From DATDCV01 sp036524155 (GTDB lineage: Bacteria; Verrucomicrobiota; Verrucomicrobiia; Limisphaerales; UBA8199), in NCBI GenBank assembly GCA_036524155.1, contig DATDCV010000665.1, forward strand, positions 1-6,852: a DNA stretch of 6,852 bases, read 5' to 3'. Below are positions 6,801-6,852 of this stretch, one piece after another. The notes under the pieces were generated by a model, which was not told the origin of the DNA, searched no databases, and was given only the letters and a program-made list of their open reading frames with translations. The number at the start of each line of letters is the position of its first letter. Position 1 is the first letter of the stretch. A program made the position numbers and the translations under genes.

Positions 6801-6820
6801 GCCGCGTGAGGGCACGCGGC
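6801..6820. repeat. Perfect hairpin downstream of the HEAT-repeat gene
   Basis: GCCGCGTG and CACGCGGC form a perfect 8-base stem around a 4-base loop (AGGG), 36 bases after the stop codon. On the + strand it is followed by CTACAAG rather than a T-run, so it is a poor intrinsic terminator for the HEAT gene. Read on the - strand, the stem is followed within 4 bases by a TTTT run (complement of the AAAA at 6794-6797), so it could weakly terminate a convergent gene lying to the right of the window. The compact stem and flanks also resemble a dispersed palindromic repeat, which this window alone cannot prove. Confidence 0.6.
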
Positions 6821-6852
6821 CTACAAGAAACGCCCTGCCTTTCATGGACGTG

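Overview
The window is GC-rich, and all the credible genes lie on the + strand. It reads like a chromosomal segment from a bacterium of the Planctomycetes-Verrucomicrobia group, most probably a verrucomicrobial (Pedosphaera/Limisphaera-like) lineage. That assignment is inference. It rests on a Tat-exported Gfo/Idh/MocA oxidoreductase, two exported HEAT-repeat proteins (one with a C-terminal beta-sandwich containing a GSDDG motif), a short membrane-anchored protein of a type I associate with that group, and several palindromic or tandem intergenic repeats. No rRNA or tRNA gene, CRISPR array, transposase, phage gene or toxin-antitoxin pair is visible.

Layout: the 3' end of a membrane protein (1-198); a 156-base gap with no convincing gene; a membrane-anchored HEAT-repeat protein with a GTG start (355-1224); a 134-base gap; a secreted protein with two carboxypeptidase-regulatory-like beta-sandwich repeats and a probably frameshifted C-terminus (1359-2108); a 60-base gap with a small hairpin; a single-pass membrane protein whose 3' end runs through a palindromic element (2169-2834); a Tat-exported Gfo/Idh/MocA oxidoreductase that overlaps it by ATGA (2831-4150); a decaying array of ten octamers (4158-4237); a large secreted HEAT-repeat protein with a C-terminal beta-sandwich domain (about 4290-6764); and a perfect hairpin (6801-6820) near the right edge.

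How the genes may work together: every complete product carries an export signal or a membrane anchor, so this is a cell-envelope or periplasmic gene set. The oxidoreductase and the large HEAT protein fit a role in carbohydrate handling outside the cytoplasm, but no substrate can be read from the sequence. The three smaller genes upstream have no recognisable enzymatic function. The co-directional order permits co-transcription. Only the 2831-2834 overlap directly suggests translational coupling, and that overlap may be secondary to an element inserted at the end of the upstream gene. I do not see clear evidence of a new defence, mobile or biosynthetic system. The more unusual signals are the three repeat or palindromic elements and the two gene ends they appear to have remodelled.
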